A stretch of DNA of 64,000 bases from Protula sp. h YS-2021 (taxonomy: Eukaryota > Annelida > Polychaeta > Sabellida > Serpulidae): positions 48,764,456-48,828,455 of the forward strand of contig OX457026.1 in NCBI GenBank assembly GCA_949752745.1, read 5' to 3'. The notes beneath the pieces are model-generated. The model made no database searches. It saw only the letters and a list, made by a program, of their open reading frames with translations, and was not told the DNA's origin. Both the position numbers and the translations under genes were made by a program. Shown one piece after another: positions 1 through 11,025 of this stretch. Every line of letters begins with the position of its first letter. Positions within the stretch are counted from its first letter, which is position 1.

Positions 1-2455
1 TGGCCAAGTTGTGGTCGATCGCCAAAAAATTTCAAGAGAAGCCTACCTAATAAACAATCGTACAAAATTAAAAGGAAATCTGGTCCAAATTGTCAGGGTA
101 GGTGCATTTTGAAAATGACCCCAAATTATCCAATTATTGGCGGATCGTCAAAAAAATACATTAGGGAAGAATCGTCCAAAATTGAAAAGAAATCCGATAA
201 GAATTCTGGGAGAAGCATTTTTAAAATTGGCTACTATTTCTTAAATGCCTCCCTACCACCTCCACATTTAACCAGTTTCGGAGGGATCGCCAAAAAGTAA
301 ATTTTTAAGACAGCACAGGCAAGTGAACATTTATGCAAAATTTGAAGCAATCCCATGAAAGTTGTGGAAGAGAGCAACCTTTAGAAAACTGGTTAAAAAA
401 ATTTTAAATGCCCCCTATTTGGCCAAGTTTTGCGGATCCTAAAAGTTTCAAGAGAGACCTACCCAGTAAAAATTCGTACAAAGTTGAAGGGTAATCTGGT
501 CAAAAGAATTGCTAGAAGAACTTTTTGAAAATTGGATACTAAATATGTTTAAATGCCCTCCATTTAGCCAATTGTTGGCGGATCGCAAAACTTCAAATCA
601 GGACCGCCTAGTAAACATTTATGTAAAATTTGGAAAGAAATCCGACCAAAATTGTGGAAGAAGACGCGCTTTGAAAATTGGCTACCGCTACCCCCATCTC
701 CACCCATTTGGTCAATTTTTGGTGGATCGCAAAAACGTAACTTTTCAAGAGATGACATGATGTTAAACATCCGATCAAGTAAGTGGAAAAAAATTTTAAA
801 TGTCCCCTATTTAGCTAATTTTTGGTATATCGAAAGAACAAAACTAAATTTTCAAGAAAGAACCATCCTAGGAACAATCGCTTAAAATTAGAAATAAATC
901 CAATCAAAATTGAGGGAGAAGAACCATTTTGAAAACTGGTTACTAATTGTTTTAAATGCCCCAATTTAGGCAATTTTTGGCGGATCTCATCGCTAAAAAT
1001 TTCAAGAGACGCCTACCCAGCAAACATCGTACAATATTTGAAAGGAATGCCATCCAGACTGTGAGGCATTCTGAAAATTGCCACCCCTCAAAAAATTTTA
1101 AATGTCCCCATTTAGCCAGTTTTCTGTGTCGTCAAGCAAGAATGTACAGCGACACTGTGACCAGCCGAGATGTAGTGAATCAAGCATCAGTAGGCTTGTA
1201 TGGTCGCCAAAAAGTGGTGTTTTAAAACCGGTTATTCAAAATTGAACATTCGTACAAAATATTAAAGGAATCCGGTCAAAATTGTAGGCGAAGTATTTTG
1301 GAAATTAGTCACTATTTTTTTTAAATGTCCCTCTCTCATATTTAGCCAAAGTAATTTTCCGAGAGAGACCTACCCAGAGAGCAATGGTGTAAAATTTAAA
1401 GAAAATCTAATCAAAACTGTGGAAGACAAAGCATTTTGAAGACTGAAAAACCAACATATTACAAATGCCCCCCCCCCCATTCAGCCAATGTTTGGTAGAT
1501 CCCCCCCCCCCCAAAAAAAAGTAACTTTCAAGAGAAAACAATCTAGTGAGCAGTTCGGCAAAATTTGATGGCAATCCGATCAAAATTGTTGGGAGAAAAA
1601 CCTTTAGAAAATTAGCTACCAAAGTTTTAAAATGCTCCTTGTTTCCCCAGTTTTGGTGGATAGCCCAAAAAAAGTAATTTTTCACGACAGAACCTTCTGA
1701 GGAACATTCACGTAAATTTGAAAGGGAACCCAATCGAACTTGTGCCAAATTGGAAGAAAAATTAAAAATGCTTCCATCTGGTCAATTTTTGTTGATCGTC
1801 AAAAAAGTAAATTTCAAACGACGACAGGGTAGTGAACATTTGTGCAAAATTTGAAGGCAATCCGATAAATTTTTTTAAAGTGACCCTCTCCCCCCCCCCC
1901 CCCCCAATCGATTTAGCCAATTTTCGTTTGGATCTTTTGAAACTTTTCAAGACAGGACGGCCTAGTGAACATTTATGCAAAATGTGAAGTTAATCCGATC
2001 AAAGTTGCAGAAGAAGAAGAAGAAGAAGAAGAAGAAGAAGAAGAAGAAGGAGAAGAAGGAGATCAAGAAGAACTATTTTGAAAATTGACTATCAAAAATT
2101 TATAAATACGCCCTATTTGGCCAATTGTTGGTGGATCGCCAAAACAAAAAAGTAATTCTTCACATGAGGCCTTTTTAGTGAACATTCATACAAAATTTCA
2201 AGGAATTCCGAACAAAATTGTAGAGATGTATTTTGAAAATCGGTAACCAAAAAATTTGAAATGCCCCTTATTTGGTCAAGGTTTTATTGGATAGCAAAGA
2301 AAAGCAACCTTTTACAAGAGAGCCATCAGGAGAATTCAATCCAGTCAAGCAATCTAATCAAAATTGTGGCAGAAACATTTTAAAGACTGGTCATCAATGA
2401 ATTAAAAATGACGCCCATTTGGTCAATTTTTTGGTGGATCGACAAAAAAGTACTT
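1..2455 (+). repeat. ~155-bp satellite, array 1, degenerate
   Basis: About 15 diverged tandem copies of a roughly 155-bp unit that recurs throughout the window. Each unit reads approximately: AATCCGATCAAAATTGTGG, a GAAGCATTTTGAAAATTGG block, CCCCATTTGGCCAATTTTTGG, then a core of CGCCAA-type arms around a GAT spacer, and a FCAAGAGAGGCCTA-like block followed by GTAAACATTCGTACAAAATT. The core is an inverted repeat (TTGGCG GAT CGCCAA) next to a TTGGCCAA palindrome. Poly-C runs (about 1470-1510 and 1885-1905) interrupt it. A stray segment near 1135-1210 matches, in reverse, the repeat near 50110-50195. Short open frames here are not convincing genes. Confidence 0.85.
2008..2062. repeat. (GAA)n microsatellite
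   Basis: Near-perfect GAA trinucleotide run inside the 155-bp satellite array. Confidence 0.95.
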
Positions 2456-2458
2456 TTT

Positions 2459-2459
<1 letters not shown>

Positions 2460-2489
<30 letters not shown>
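2460..2489. repeat. poly(A) tract
   Basis: Uninterrupted run of about 30 A at the right end of the first 155-bp array. It may mark an old retroposition tail, but no element body was recognised beside it. Confidence 0.8.
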
Positions 2490-2490
<1 letters not shown>

Positions 2491-2749
2491 AAGTTTGTCT
2501 AAGGACAAAGTCCCAGCTTACGAAAAGCAATAAGACCAATTCCAGCGTGCATGAGCAAAGGACTTTCCCTGAAAAATTGGGCTTCAAAAGATGAAACGGC
2601 AAAGGGCTAGCTCAATTATTAATTTACCACCGGACCAGAGCAAACACCGATAAATGCATACAAAGATTTGTTTCCCAGAAAAATGGGAAACAGATTTTAT
2701 GTATCTCTGATAGACTGAATAGTCTGCCATAGATACCTTCGAACAACGC
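2490..2749. other. no gene seen; spacer between satellites
   Basis: Short stretch between the 155-bp and 51-bp arrays. It contains CCCAGCTTACG near 2512, the same string as one arm of the hairpin at 17217-17243; otherwise nothing was recognised. Confidence 0.4.
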
Positions 2750-4052
2750 TCGCATTTCGGACCAGTGCGCATATTTATGTAATTTGCCTCGATGCGCGGT
2801 TCTTATTCAAACAAGTGCGCATGTTTATTTAATTTGCCTTGATGCGCGGCTCTCTTTTTGGAACAGTGCACATTTTAACTTGCGTTGATGTGCGATTCGC
2901 ATTTTGGACCAGTGCGATTGTTTATTTACCTTGTGTTGATGTGCGGTTCTTATTTCGGATCAGTGCGCATGTTTATTTACCTTGTGCTAATGTGCGGTTC
3001 TTATTTCAGACCAATGCGCATGTTTATTTATCTTGCATTGATAATTTTGGAGAATTGCACAAGTTTCCTTAGGTTGCGTTGATGCGCGGTGGCATTTCGG
3101 ACCAGTTTGCATGTTTATTTAACTGGCGTCGATGCGTGCTTCGCATTTCGAACCAATGCGCATATTTCAATAACTTGAGTCGCTGCGCGGTTCCTATTCT
3201 GGACAAGTGCGCATGTTTATTTAAGTTGTACTGATTGGCAGTTCTTATTTTGAATAGTGCGCATGTCATTCAAGTTGCGTTAATGCGCAGTTCGCATTTC
3301 GAACCAGTGCGCATGTTTAATTTAACTTGCGTTGATGCACGGTGCTAATTTTGGTCCAGTGTGCTTGCTTATTTAGCTTGTGTCGATGTGCGGTTCGCAT
3401 TTAAGACCAGTGCGCATGTTTTTTTTTAACTTGCGTTAATGCTCGGTTTCCCAGTTCTGACTAGTGTGTTTGTTTTATTTAGCTTGCGTCGATGAGCGGT
3501 TCGCATTTTCTACCAGTGCGCATGATTATTTAACTTAGTTGACGCGTAGTTCGCATTTTGGACCAGTGCAAATGTTTATTTAACTTGTGCTGTTGTGCGG
3601 TTCGCATTTCGGACCAGTGTGCATGTTTACTGAACTTGCGTTGATATCTGGTTTGCATTTCTGACCAGTGCCCATGTTTCTTTAGGTTGCATTGATGCGC
3701 GGTTCGCATTTCGGACCAGTGCACAGGTTCATATAACTTGCGTAGACGCGCGATTTGCATTTCGGACCGGTACGCATATTATTTAAGTCCCGTCGATGGC
3801 CGACTTTTATGTCTATTCAACTGGCGTCGATGCGTGGTTCTTTCTTTGAATCACTGCGCATGTTTATTCAACTTGCGTTGATGCTTGGTTCTCATTTCGG
3901 ACCACTGCGAATGTCTATTCAACTTTCGTCGATGCCTGGTTCTTTTTCGGACTAGTGCGTATGTTTGTTTAACTTGCGGTTATGTGCGGTGCTTAATTTG
4001 GACCAGTTCGCATGTTTATCTAACTTCCGCCGATGCGCGGTTCGCATTTCGG
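2750..4052. repeat. 51-bp satellite, block 1
   Basis: Tandem repeat of a 51-bp unit, consensus roughly GCGCATGTTTATTTAACTTG then CGTTGATGCGCGGTTCGCAT then TTCGGACCAGT. Units differ by substitutions and small indels. Because 51 is a multiple of 3, several frames on both strands stay open and give 17-residue periodic peptides; these look like by-products of the period. This is the left part of one array later split by a LINE and a DIRS-like element (see blocks 2 and 3). Confidence 0.9.
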
Positions 4053-4072
4053 TTAGTTAGTTAGTTAGTTAG
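4053..4072 (-). repeat. LINE 3' tail (AACT)n
   Basis: On the plus strand a run of TTAG units, i.e. an (AACT)n simple-repeat tail at the 3' end of the antisense LINE, in place of poly(A). Confidence 0.8.
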
Positions 4073-4229
4073 TTATTTGATTGGTTTAACGACACCGCCA
4101 ACCTGTTGTAGGTCATATTGTGTCATTCCTGGTAACTTTGTCGAATTTATACTTTATTGATTAAAAATGATTATAAAATAAAATCTTAAATATACTAAAA
4201 AATATACTAAAAATAGACTTAATGGTAGT

Positions 4230-5126
4230 CTACACATAGGAATACATATTAATCGCTTTTAAAAATTCTAGGACCTTGTTGGAATTTACCTTCTCAAACA
4301 GCTCTCTCATGGAATCAACTCTATAATAACGGGGGCGAATGTGATTGAAGTCTATACAATCTATCAAGATGTGTTTTACTGTATACCGTTCCTGACAACT
4401 TATACATTCGGGTTGTGGTTCACCTCTTAAGAGGTGTTTGTGAGTAGTGTAAGAATGTCCCATTCTTAATCTGTGAATTACCATATCGTCGCGAAGGCCA
4501 TTTAGGGAGGGCAATTTGCGCCCTACCACAGGGTTAATTTGGTATAGCTTATTGTCTGTTTGTTCATCCCAATATTGTTGCCATAGATTTTTGACATATC
4601 TAGAAATATGGCACTTAAAATCTGATGACGGTATAAGGAAATCTGAGCAGTCTTGGTTTAACGCTTCTTTGGCGCCTTTGTCGGCTGCCTCGTTGCCCGG
4701 GATTCCAACGTGGCTCGGTACCCAACAAAATATTATCTCTTTGCCAGCTTTTACCACTTCGTCGTGTTTTTCTATCAAGTCCAAAATTATTGGGTTGGAT
4801 ACCTGTAAGTTTTCTAGTGACTCAAGCACTGACATGGAGTCCACGCACAATATGAATTTTTTGTAGCGGCTAATCTTGACAATTTGCATAGCTAGCTGCA
4901 GGGCTCTAACTTCTGCAGAGAAAATAGAAGACCCATCAGGGAGCCTGGTTCTGAATGTATTATTTTCTGTGACAATAGCTGCTGCAGCCATGTCCTCAAG
5001 TTTGGAACCATCGGTATATATGAAATGGTAGTCATTATAATTATCCTTTAATTCTGCAAATTTTGACTGAAATACACACGGGTTAGTTCGTTCTTTTGTG
5101 GACTCAGAAAGAGTCTTCAAGACCAC
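4230..5126 (-). pseudogene. LINE ORF2, RNase H and CCHC part
   Basis: Encodes the C-terminal 298 residues of the LINE polyprotein. The four RNase H acidic residues can all be seen: D in IYTDGSK (~residue 40), E in FSAEVRALQLAM (~70), D in CVDSMSVLE (~95) and D in NEAADKGAKEA (~150). A zinc-knuckle-like C-x2-C-x7-H-x4-C (CISC...H...C) follows near residue 240. It is out of frame with the RT segment upstream. The break maps to the C6 run near 5234-5239, where one more base would restore a PPFGTR-type reading typical of these LINEs. RNase H removes the RNA strand during cDNA synthesis. Confidence 0.85.
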
Positions 5127-5188
5127 AGGTTTCGTTAACTTCCAAGGGGGTTGGTTAGGTATTTTGTAATTTGCAACAGATTCAATGA

Positions 5189-7334
5189 TTATACCTGCTT
5201 CCTGCAGGTGTGGTATAATCCTAGTTCCAAAGGGGGGATAGCATTGGTACCTCTATCCGCATAATGTGATCCGAAAACAATCTGATGAGTAGGGTTATTT
5301 CTATTGGCGTAAAGTTTTAAACAATACTGCATGGCAAGTTTTAACCGCCGTATATTGAGAGGTTGTTCATTTGCCTCAACGTGTAAACTGTCGGCTGGGG
5401 ATGTTCTAAAGGCATTTAAACATGTTCTTAAGCCTTGATTCTGTATCGGTTCTAGCATCTTGAGATATGATGGTCTAGTTGAGCCATAAACTATACTGCC
5501 ATAGTCCAGTCGCGATCTAATTAGAGCTCTATACAACATGAGTTTAATATCACGATCTGCTCCCCAATCGTGGGAGGAGATGACTCTCAGTAAATTTAAG
5601 GCCTTCTGACACTTTCTTCGGAGGTGTTTGATATGTGGGATAAAACTAAGTTGGCTATCAAAAATTAAACCTAAAAATTTGTTTTCCTTGACAACAGGGA
5701 TTTGCACGTTAGAGATGTGTAAAACTGGATCGTCGTGCTGTTTTCGTTTTTTACAAAAGTGTATACAAACCGTTTTGGTTTGTGAGAATTTAAAACCATT
5801 CTTATTCGCCCAAACTTGGAGAGAATAAATACTCTGCTGAAGACGACGCTGTATTAAATTCATACTTTTGCCTCTACACGACATGGCAAAATCATCCACG
5901 AAGAGTGAGCTATCTATCCCCTGTCTCAGTGTATCTTTTATATTGTTGATTTTTATCAGGAAAAGTAGAATTGAAAGGATGCATCCTTGGGGGAAGCCTT
6001 CCTCTTGTTCAAAGTATTCTGAGAATATTGTACCAAGGCGAACCCTGAATCGACGGTCGTCCAGGAATCCTTTTATGAACTGGGGCAGACGGCCTCGGAG
6101 GCCGAAATCAAAAAGATCCTTTAGTACTCCGTGTTTCCATGCTGTGTCATAAGCTTTTTCCAAGTCGAAGAAAACGGTAACAACATGTTCCTTGTTATTG
6201 AAAGCTTCTTTCACAAAAGATTCTAGTCTTACAAGATGGTCCAGAGTGCTCCTTTGTTTCCTAAAGCCACTCTGTATGTCGGCAAGCAAGTTGTTTCTTT
6301 CCAGGTACCATTTTAATCTTTCAGCTACCATTCGCTCAAATGTTTTGCACAGGGCACTTGTCAAGGAAATTGGTCTGTAATTCTGAGGATTTCGTGGATC
6401 TTTGTTTGGCTTTGGTATTGGTATTATTGTGGCTTCCTTCCATATTTCTGGAAAAGTGTCGGAATTCCAGGTATGATTTAACAATTCTAAAAGGATCTTT
6501 AGGGTATGGTCTGGCAAATGTCTAAGCATCTGATAATGTATGTCATCTGGTCCTGCTGCTGAATCATGGGAACTACCTATGGCCTTTCTCAATTCATTAA
6601 GAGAAAAGTGCTCATTATACGCTTCGCTGTTGTCAGAATAGAAGTTAAGAGGATTAGTTTCTTCTGTTTCTTTATAACGTCTAAACTCGTGGCTATAGTT
6701 TTCGGAAGATGAGTTATGTTCAAATGTTTCGCCTAAGGTATCTAAAATGTCCTTTGGGTCGGTGATCATATTATTGTTAGCTTCTAGATGGCTTACTGTG
6801 CTAAAAGTGTTCTTGCCAGATATTTTTCTAACCATGTCCCAGGTCTTTTTTAGAGAATTATTTGGGTTGAGTTGAGAAACATATTCATGCCAGGACTCTT
6901 GTTTGCTTTTTCTGACTGTTTTACGCGCAACTGCCTTGGCCCTTTGATATTCTATTTTTCTTGTAATGTCTGGGTAGTCTGAAAAATTTTTGAGAGCTTG
7001 TTTACGAAGCGCTATGGATTCTTTACAAGCGTCATTAAACCACGGTTTGTGTGGTTTCTTGCGGGATCCTGATGTCCTTGGGATAGATTTTTCACACACT
7101 CCATGGAGAAGAAAGGTAAATAATGAGATATGTTCGTCTTCATCATCAGTAAAATGTTTCCTTTTGATACTCTGATGACATAATTCTTGGAATTCTGACC
7201 AGTCTGCTTTCTGAAACTTCCATTTTGGGGATCTTTTTTCGTGGTATGCTTTAGACTCAGACAATAAAATAGGAAAGTGGTCACTGCCGTGGAGATCACC
7301 CAACACTTTCCAATTAAAATCAAGATATAAATTA
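5189..7334 (-). pseudogene. LINE ORF2, endonuclease end and reverse transcriptase
   Basis: About 715 residues. It begins in the last part of an apurinic-type endonuclease, where the GSDHFPI motif is intact (~residues 20-26), and the first few codons come from flanking satellite. RT palm motifs: A, FFDLEKAYDT; B, EGFPQGCILSILLF; C, LFVDDFAM, a VDD variant of the usual ADD. The reading is continuous over more than 2 kb, so the copy is fairly young, but it lacks most of the endonuclease and is frameshifted before RNase H. It is therefore dead unless the homopolymer shift is a sequencing error, and even then 5'-truncated. Confidence 0.88.
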
Positions 7335-7591
7335 GCAGTGCGCATGTTTGTTTAACTTGTGTTGATGCGTGGTTCTCATTTCAGACCAGTGCGCATGTTT
7401 CTTTGGGTTAAGTTGATGCGCGGTTCTTTTTTTCGGATCAGTGCGCATATTTAACTTGCGTTCATGCGCGGTGCTTATTATGAACCAGTGCAAATGTTTA
7501 TGTAACTTGCGTTGGTGCGTGGTTCGCATTTCGAATCACTGTGCATGTTTATTTAACGTGCGTCGATGCGCGGATCTTATTTCAGGCCAAT
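7335..7591. repeat. 51-bp satellite, block 2
   Basis: About five units of the 51-bp satellite left between the LINE insertion and the inverted-repeat/DIRS-like insertion. Confidence 0.85.
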
Positions 7592-7937
7592 GTGACGTTT
7601 TAAGGAATTAAAACGCATTTTTATGTGTTTTTGGAGTTTAACCTAAGCAATGCTGCCAATTTGATAAGCGAAGTCCATAAGTACTTCAGCGCGCAAATAA
7701 AATCAATGAAACAACTACCACGTGTTTCTTGTTTATTTCTCCTTCTAACGAGTTTAGGTTAAACTGCCACAAAGGAGGTGACGTCACATTAATTTTTGTG
7801 CTTAAAGAAGTAACCTTTCCCCGGTCAAAAGACTATCGTGGGGTTTAGGCGGTGAGGGTTAAAATGTGCTTGGCAGCATTGCTCAGGTTAAACTCCAAAA
7901 ACACATAAAATCGCGTTTTAATTCCTTAAAACGTCAC
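7592..7937. mobile_element. 346-bp MITE-like inverted-repeat element
   Basis: Flanked by terminal inverted repeats of about 66 bp. The outer 25 bp are perfect (7592-7616 against 7913-7937, beginning GTGACGTTTTAAGG), and the arms then continue through TGTTTTTGGAGTTTAACC to GCAATGCTGCCAA. It has no coding capacity. The interior (about 7656-7800) matches, inverted, the right end of the adjacent DIRS-like element (about 14520-14665), so the small element looks like a terminal-repeat derivative of that family rather than an unrelated MITE. Confidence 0.7.
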
Positions 7938-7990
7938 TTTTAATGTATTTTGGAGCTACTTTAACCCAGCAATGCTGCCAATTTGATAGA
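7938..7990 (+). repeat. DIRS-like terminal inverted repeat, left
   Basis: Matches the reverse complement of 14664-14714, with few mismatches, through GCAATGCTGCCAATTTGATA. Confidence 0.75.
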
Positions 7991-8709
7991 CGTGAAACCG
8001 GAGGTGGGTGTCTTTTGTTTCGACATGAAATATTTTTGTTTTTCTATGTCACCCGAATTTCTATGTTCCGCGAATTTTCTGTCACGCGAAGCGTGCATCA
8101 CCTCCTTTTGGCGTGAAAGACAACATTTCAGGAGTATTTGAATTCGTAATTACTTAGCGAATCAACCTTGCTCTCCCCTCGCCGTTTCTACCCTGTCGGT
8201 ACCACATGGTGCGGTGAGGAGCTCTGTTTTCATAACTCGTCATATGCTTCCCCTTTTTCTGTCCTTTCTCTTGCCTTTTATTTGATTTTTAGCTGTACTG
8301 TCTATTTCGGCAAGGAGAGAAGAAAATAAAACTACCGTAAGATTCGGTTAATTTTTGTTCTCATTCTAAACGTAAACAGTTCTGAATAACACAGTCACTA
8401 CACAGTAGTGAAATCCGAGTGACTGGACGACGTACGGTCGCGCCGCGAACAGTTAAGCATGTCAAGCAAACATTCATGGGTATGCAAACAGTCTGTAGTG
8501 TTCGAGCTCATTATAAACTAAACTTTCTGTTGATACATAACGTCCCCTGCCATAACAGCTCTAGAGTAAAAACAAGGCAGTTCGTCTGTACATCATCACT
8601 GCGTGGCTTGGGAGCTTGCTTCACGCGACTCTTCCCGGCGTGCCGGTTCTTTCCCCCGCTCTTGTCTGGCTTTCTGCGAGAATCAAAATAGAGAGGGTTT
8701 AAGTACATA
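7991..8709. other. DIRS-like 3' non-coding region
   Basis: Non-coding stretch between the left inverted terminus and the recombinase stop codon. Contains TCACGCGAAGCGTG near 8092, a short GC-rich palindrome. No other gene was recognised. Confidence 0.4.
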
Positions 8710-9062
8710 TTAGCTGTCAGACAGAGAAACTTTTCCCCCCGACATGAAAGGCCCCAGTTTGTGTAAGCCTGTGGAGGAATCGGTGGAAAAGTCCTGTAAA
8801 TAGTGGGAAATGAAAGTATTTGGTGACGTCCGTGAACCCGCCCGAAGCAGTTCTTCTAAAGACGCCCCTTTACAGAACGCCAGTGAATTTGCCACATGTC
8901 TGACTTGATGGCTTTTTATGTTAAGAGTTTGCAGTGTGTTCGGATCAGAGCCAGACTTCTGATATGCCATTACGATCGTACTCTTCAGGTAGTTTGAGAT
9001 CGTCTGTTTCCCTACATCCTTTGACCGACCTGCTACGTAGGAGATTATTAGTCGTTTTTGCT
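8710..9062 (-). pseudogene. DIRS tyrosine recombinase, C-terminal part
   Basis: Downstream fragment of the recombinase gene, separated from the rest by a SINE. The minus-strand reading resumes with EQKRLIISYVAGRSKDVGK, passes TISNYLKSTIV, then shows the catalytic H-x-x-R box in KSHQVRHVAN and the nucleophile tyrosine in FISHYLQDF. It ends at a TAA/TAG-type stop at 8710. Both catalytic boxes are intact, so the domain was functional until the SINE insertion. Confidence 0.8.
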
Positions 9063-9074
9063 CGGGGTGTCTGT
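9063..9074. repeat. SINE target-site duplication, left
   Basis: CGGGGTGTCTGT, repeated at 9314-9325 on the other side of the SINE. Confidence 0.85.
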
Positions 9075-9313
9075 TGTTGTATTGTTCTTTAGATCCCTTT
9101 CAACTGCTATGGTCATATCGGGATCCCCCTGCCACATTATACTGAAATGGGGCATTCCAGCCCTCCTTCTAACCCTTACATGTGGAGTGCCTCACAGGGT
9201 AGCAAGGAGGAGTCCCAATTTTAAAGTCTTAGGTATGACCCGACCGGGGTTTGAACCCACGATCTTCCAGTCTCGAGGCGGACACTCTAACCACTAGGCC
9301 ACCGAGACTGGTC
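9075..9313 (-). mobile_element. tRNA-derived SINE
   Basis: A 239-bp element on the minus strand. The head is tRNA-like: an A-box-like GTGGCCTAGTGGTTAGAG near 9285-9302 and a B box GGGTTCAAACCCC near 9247-9259, spaced as in RNA polymerase III promoters. The body continues about 170 bp to a short A/C-rich end. It is bounded by perfect 12-bp duplications, so the insertion is young. It interrupts the DIRS recombinase gene between the arginine box and the H-x-x-R box. Confidence 0.85.
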
Positions 9314-9325
9314 CGGGGTGTCTGT
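9314..9325. repeat. SINE target-site duplication, right
   Basis: CGGGGTGTCTGT, identical to 9063-9074. Confidence 0.85.
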
Positions 9326-10835
9326 ACTTGCCCGACGCTTCTAAGTAATGTCGCAGCGTGCGAACTGGGCAGAGTGCCTTTTCAGCTGTGTCGTCTGGCG
9401 AGCACACATCATCCAATGCCTCCAGCGTGATCTCCTTTAGTGCCCCTTCACCATTGGTGATCAGATGTGTCTTGCTTAAAAAACCAGCTCGCGGGACGAG
9501 TGTGATTCGTCTCCAATTATCCTGGTAGCCCAGCACCTTGTTTTCCAGGGCGTGTATCTCAACTTTTCGCTTGCCTGTTGCCAGCGCTAGAAGAAATGTA
9601 CATTTCAACGTGATTTCCTTAGCTGAGAGATCTTTCATTCGTAAGAAAGGTCCTTTTTGCAAGAAATCCAGCACAAGCCGAATATCCCACTGAACGACCG
9701 TGCGTGTGGCGACCGGTCTCTCTAACTTGAAGTTTCGTAGTAGCTGGCCGAGATGTTTGTCGTTGCCGGCGTCAAAACCTGAGTATTTGTTTAGTATAAA
9801 TGAAATTGCCGAGCGGTAGCCCTCAATTGTACGTACAGAAAGTCTCCGTTCCTCGAACAGATATACTAAGAAGTCGGCTATCACTGGCGACGTTGCTGCG
9901 ATTGGATCGAGCTTGTGTTGCGAACAGAAATATTCAAACAGCTTCCACTGGGAGAGATATACAGTGGTCGTGGAGTCTGCATGTATCTTATCCAGCCGTG
10001 TTTGTACCTTCACTGAAAATCCCAGCGATTCGGCTACTGAGTGCCTATGCACCAGAGGTGGAATTGGAAAAGATGTGGATTGGGGTGATGGTATTCCCAA
10101 TGGGGCTGTCTTAGCATTCCTGGATGTATCGGCAGCGTGAGTTGCTTGACTCGTGGGCACTGTAACAACAGAGGGAACCAGTTTTTCTCTGGTAGCAGAG
10201 GTGCCACTAATAGGAGACGCCGGGGTAACTGGCGTCGTATCTTTTGGAGTGTGGGCAGGAGGAGACACGTTGGGGGGAATGCATACAGAATCTCGTCCGG
10301 GCCACTCCAATCGAACAGCATCTACTGCTGTCGCTTGTTCGTCCGGGCAGGGAGATACGTAGCGTGGGAGTTGGGCTGTGAGACTGTTCGCAAACAGATC
10401 CAACTGCGGGGGCCCCCACGGTGACCTTGTCTGTATCCACCAGAATGTCTGTCGGTCCAGTGTCCATTCTGTCGCTACCACAGTCCCCCGGCGAGAAGCC
10501 AGGTCTGCCACCACATTGAACAGGCCTCGAATATGTTGGGGGACAATCTGAAAGTGTTGTTGCTGAGTGAACAGTAGTATGTCTATGGTCAGTAACATTA
10601 ATTCGCGACAGCGTGTACCTCCTTGGTGTTTCAGGTATGCCACGGTTGTCGTGTCAGGAATAACACTGTCAGGAATAACACTGTCTGTTTGTGTAGCTGT
10701 CGATGCAGCAGTGAGCAAGCATGCTTGACAGCCCACATCTCTTTGACGTTTATGTGTGCTCCGCGAAGGTCGTCCTCCCACGGTCCTGACCATGTCTGAC
10801 CTTTGAAGAACACCCCCACCCTGTCTTCGACACAT
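9326..10835 (-). pseudogene. DIRS RNase H end and tyrosine recombinase N-terminal part
   Basis: One open stretch of about 500 codons. The first ~140 residues are the end of the RNase H domain (TTTVAYLKHQGGTRC, then DLFANSLTAQLPRYVSPCPD, a conserved DIRS block). A low-complexity linker follows, then the recombinase: an N-terminal DNA-binding region (VYLSQWKLFEYFCSQHKLDP) and the arginine box ATGKRKVEIHAL. It runs into the SINE and resumes at 9062. A 15-bp direct duplication near 10655-10685 gives SVIPDSVIPD at the usual position of the RNase H SDN residues. Confidence 0.82.
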
Positions 10836-11025
10836 CGGTTTGTACCTGGCAATCGATAGATGGCGTGGTGAACGGTGCCCCAGTCAGCAGATTGCGTCGG
10901 TTGCTCCACCATGTGAGGTCTGCCCTTGCTTCTTCCGTCAGGCGGACTCTGCGTCCTTTCGCACGGCCCTGAAACAACGCTCGGTGAACGAGGGCTTGAA
11001 ATTCCCTGAATATAGACGTCCAAGA
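10740..11025 (-). pseudogene. DIRS RNase H region, frameshifted
   Basis: The RNase H start (AKGRRVRLTEEARADLTWW, then QVQTDVSKTGWGCSS) and its middle (INVKEMWAVKHACSLL) lie in different minus-strand frames, with a further shift into the segment ending at 9326. At least two frameshifts separate RT from the recombinase-bearing frame. Confidence 0.7.

Larger units (their letters stand above)
4053..7334 (-). mobile_element. I/Nimb-type LINE, 5'-truncated
   Basis: Non-LTR retrotransposon lying antisense in the 51-bp satellite. Reading the minus strand, it opens inside the endonuclease domain, continues through reverse transcriptase and RNase H, and ends in a 3' UTR with GTCGTTAAACCAATCAAATA followed by an (AACT)n tail at 4053-4072. 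RNase H after RT plus a CCHC cysteine-histidine motif is the layout of the I superfamily (Nimb/I clades), common in molluscs. Satellite sequence resumes directly on both sides (unit phase CGG then CAGTGCG), with no clear target duplication. 5' truncation is usual for target-primed insertions. Confidence 0.85.

Noticed and set aside
9230..9313. Stand-alone tRNA gene
   Set aside because: A/B boxes are present, but the sequence extends into a 239-bp body bounded by target duplications and cannot form a full cloverleaf with certainty; it is a SINE head.
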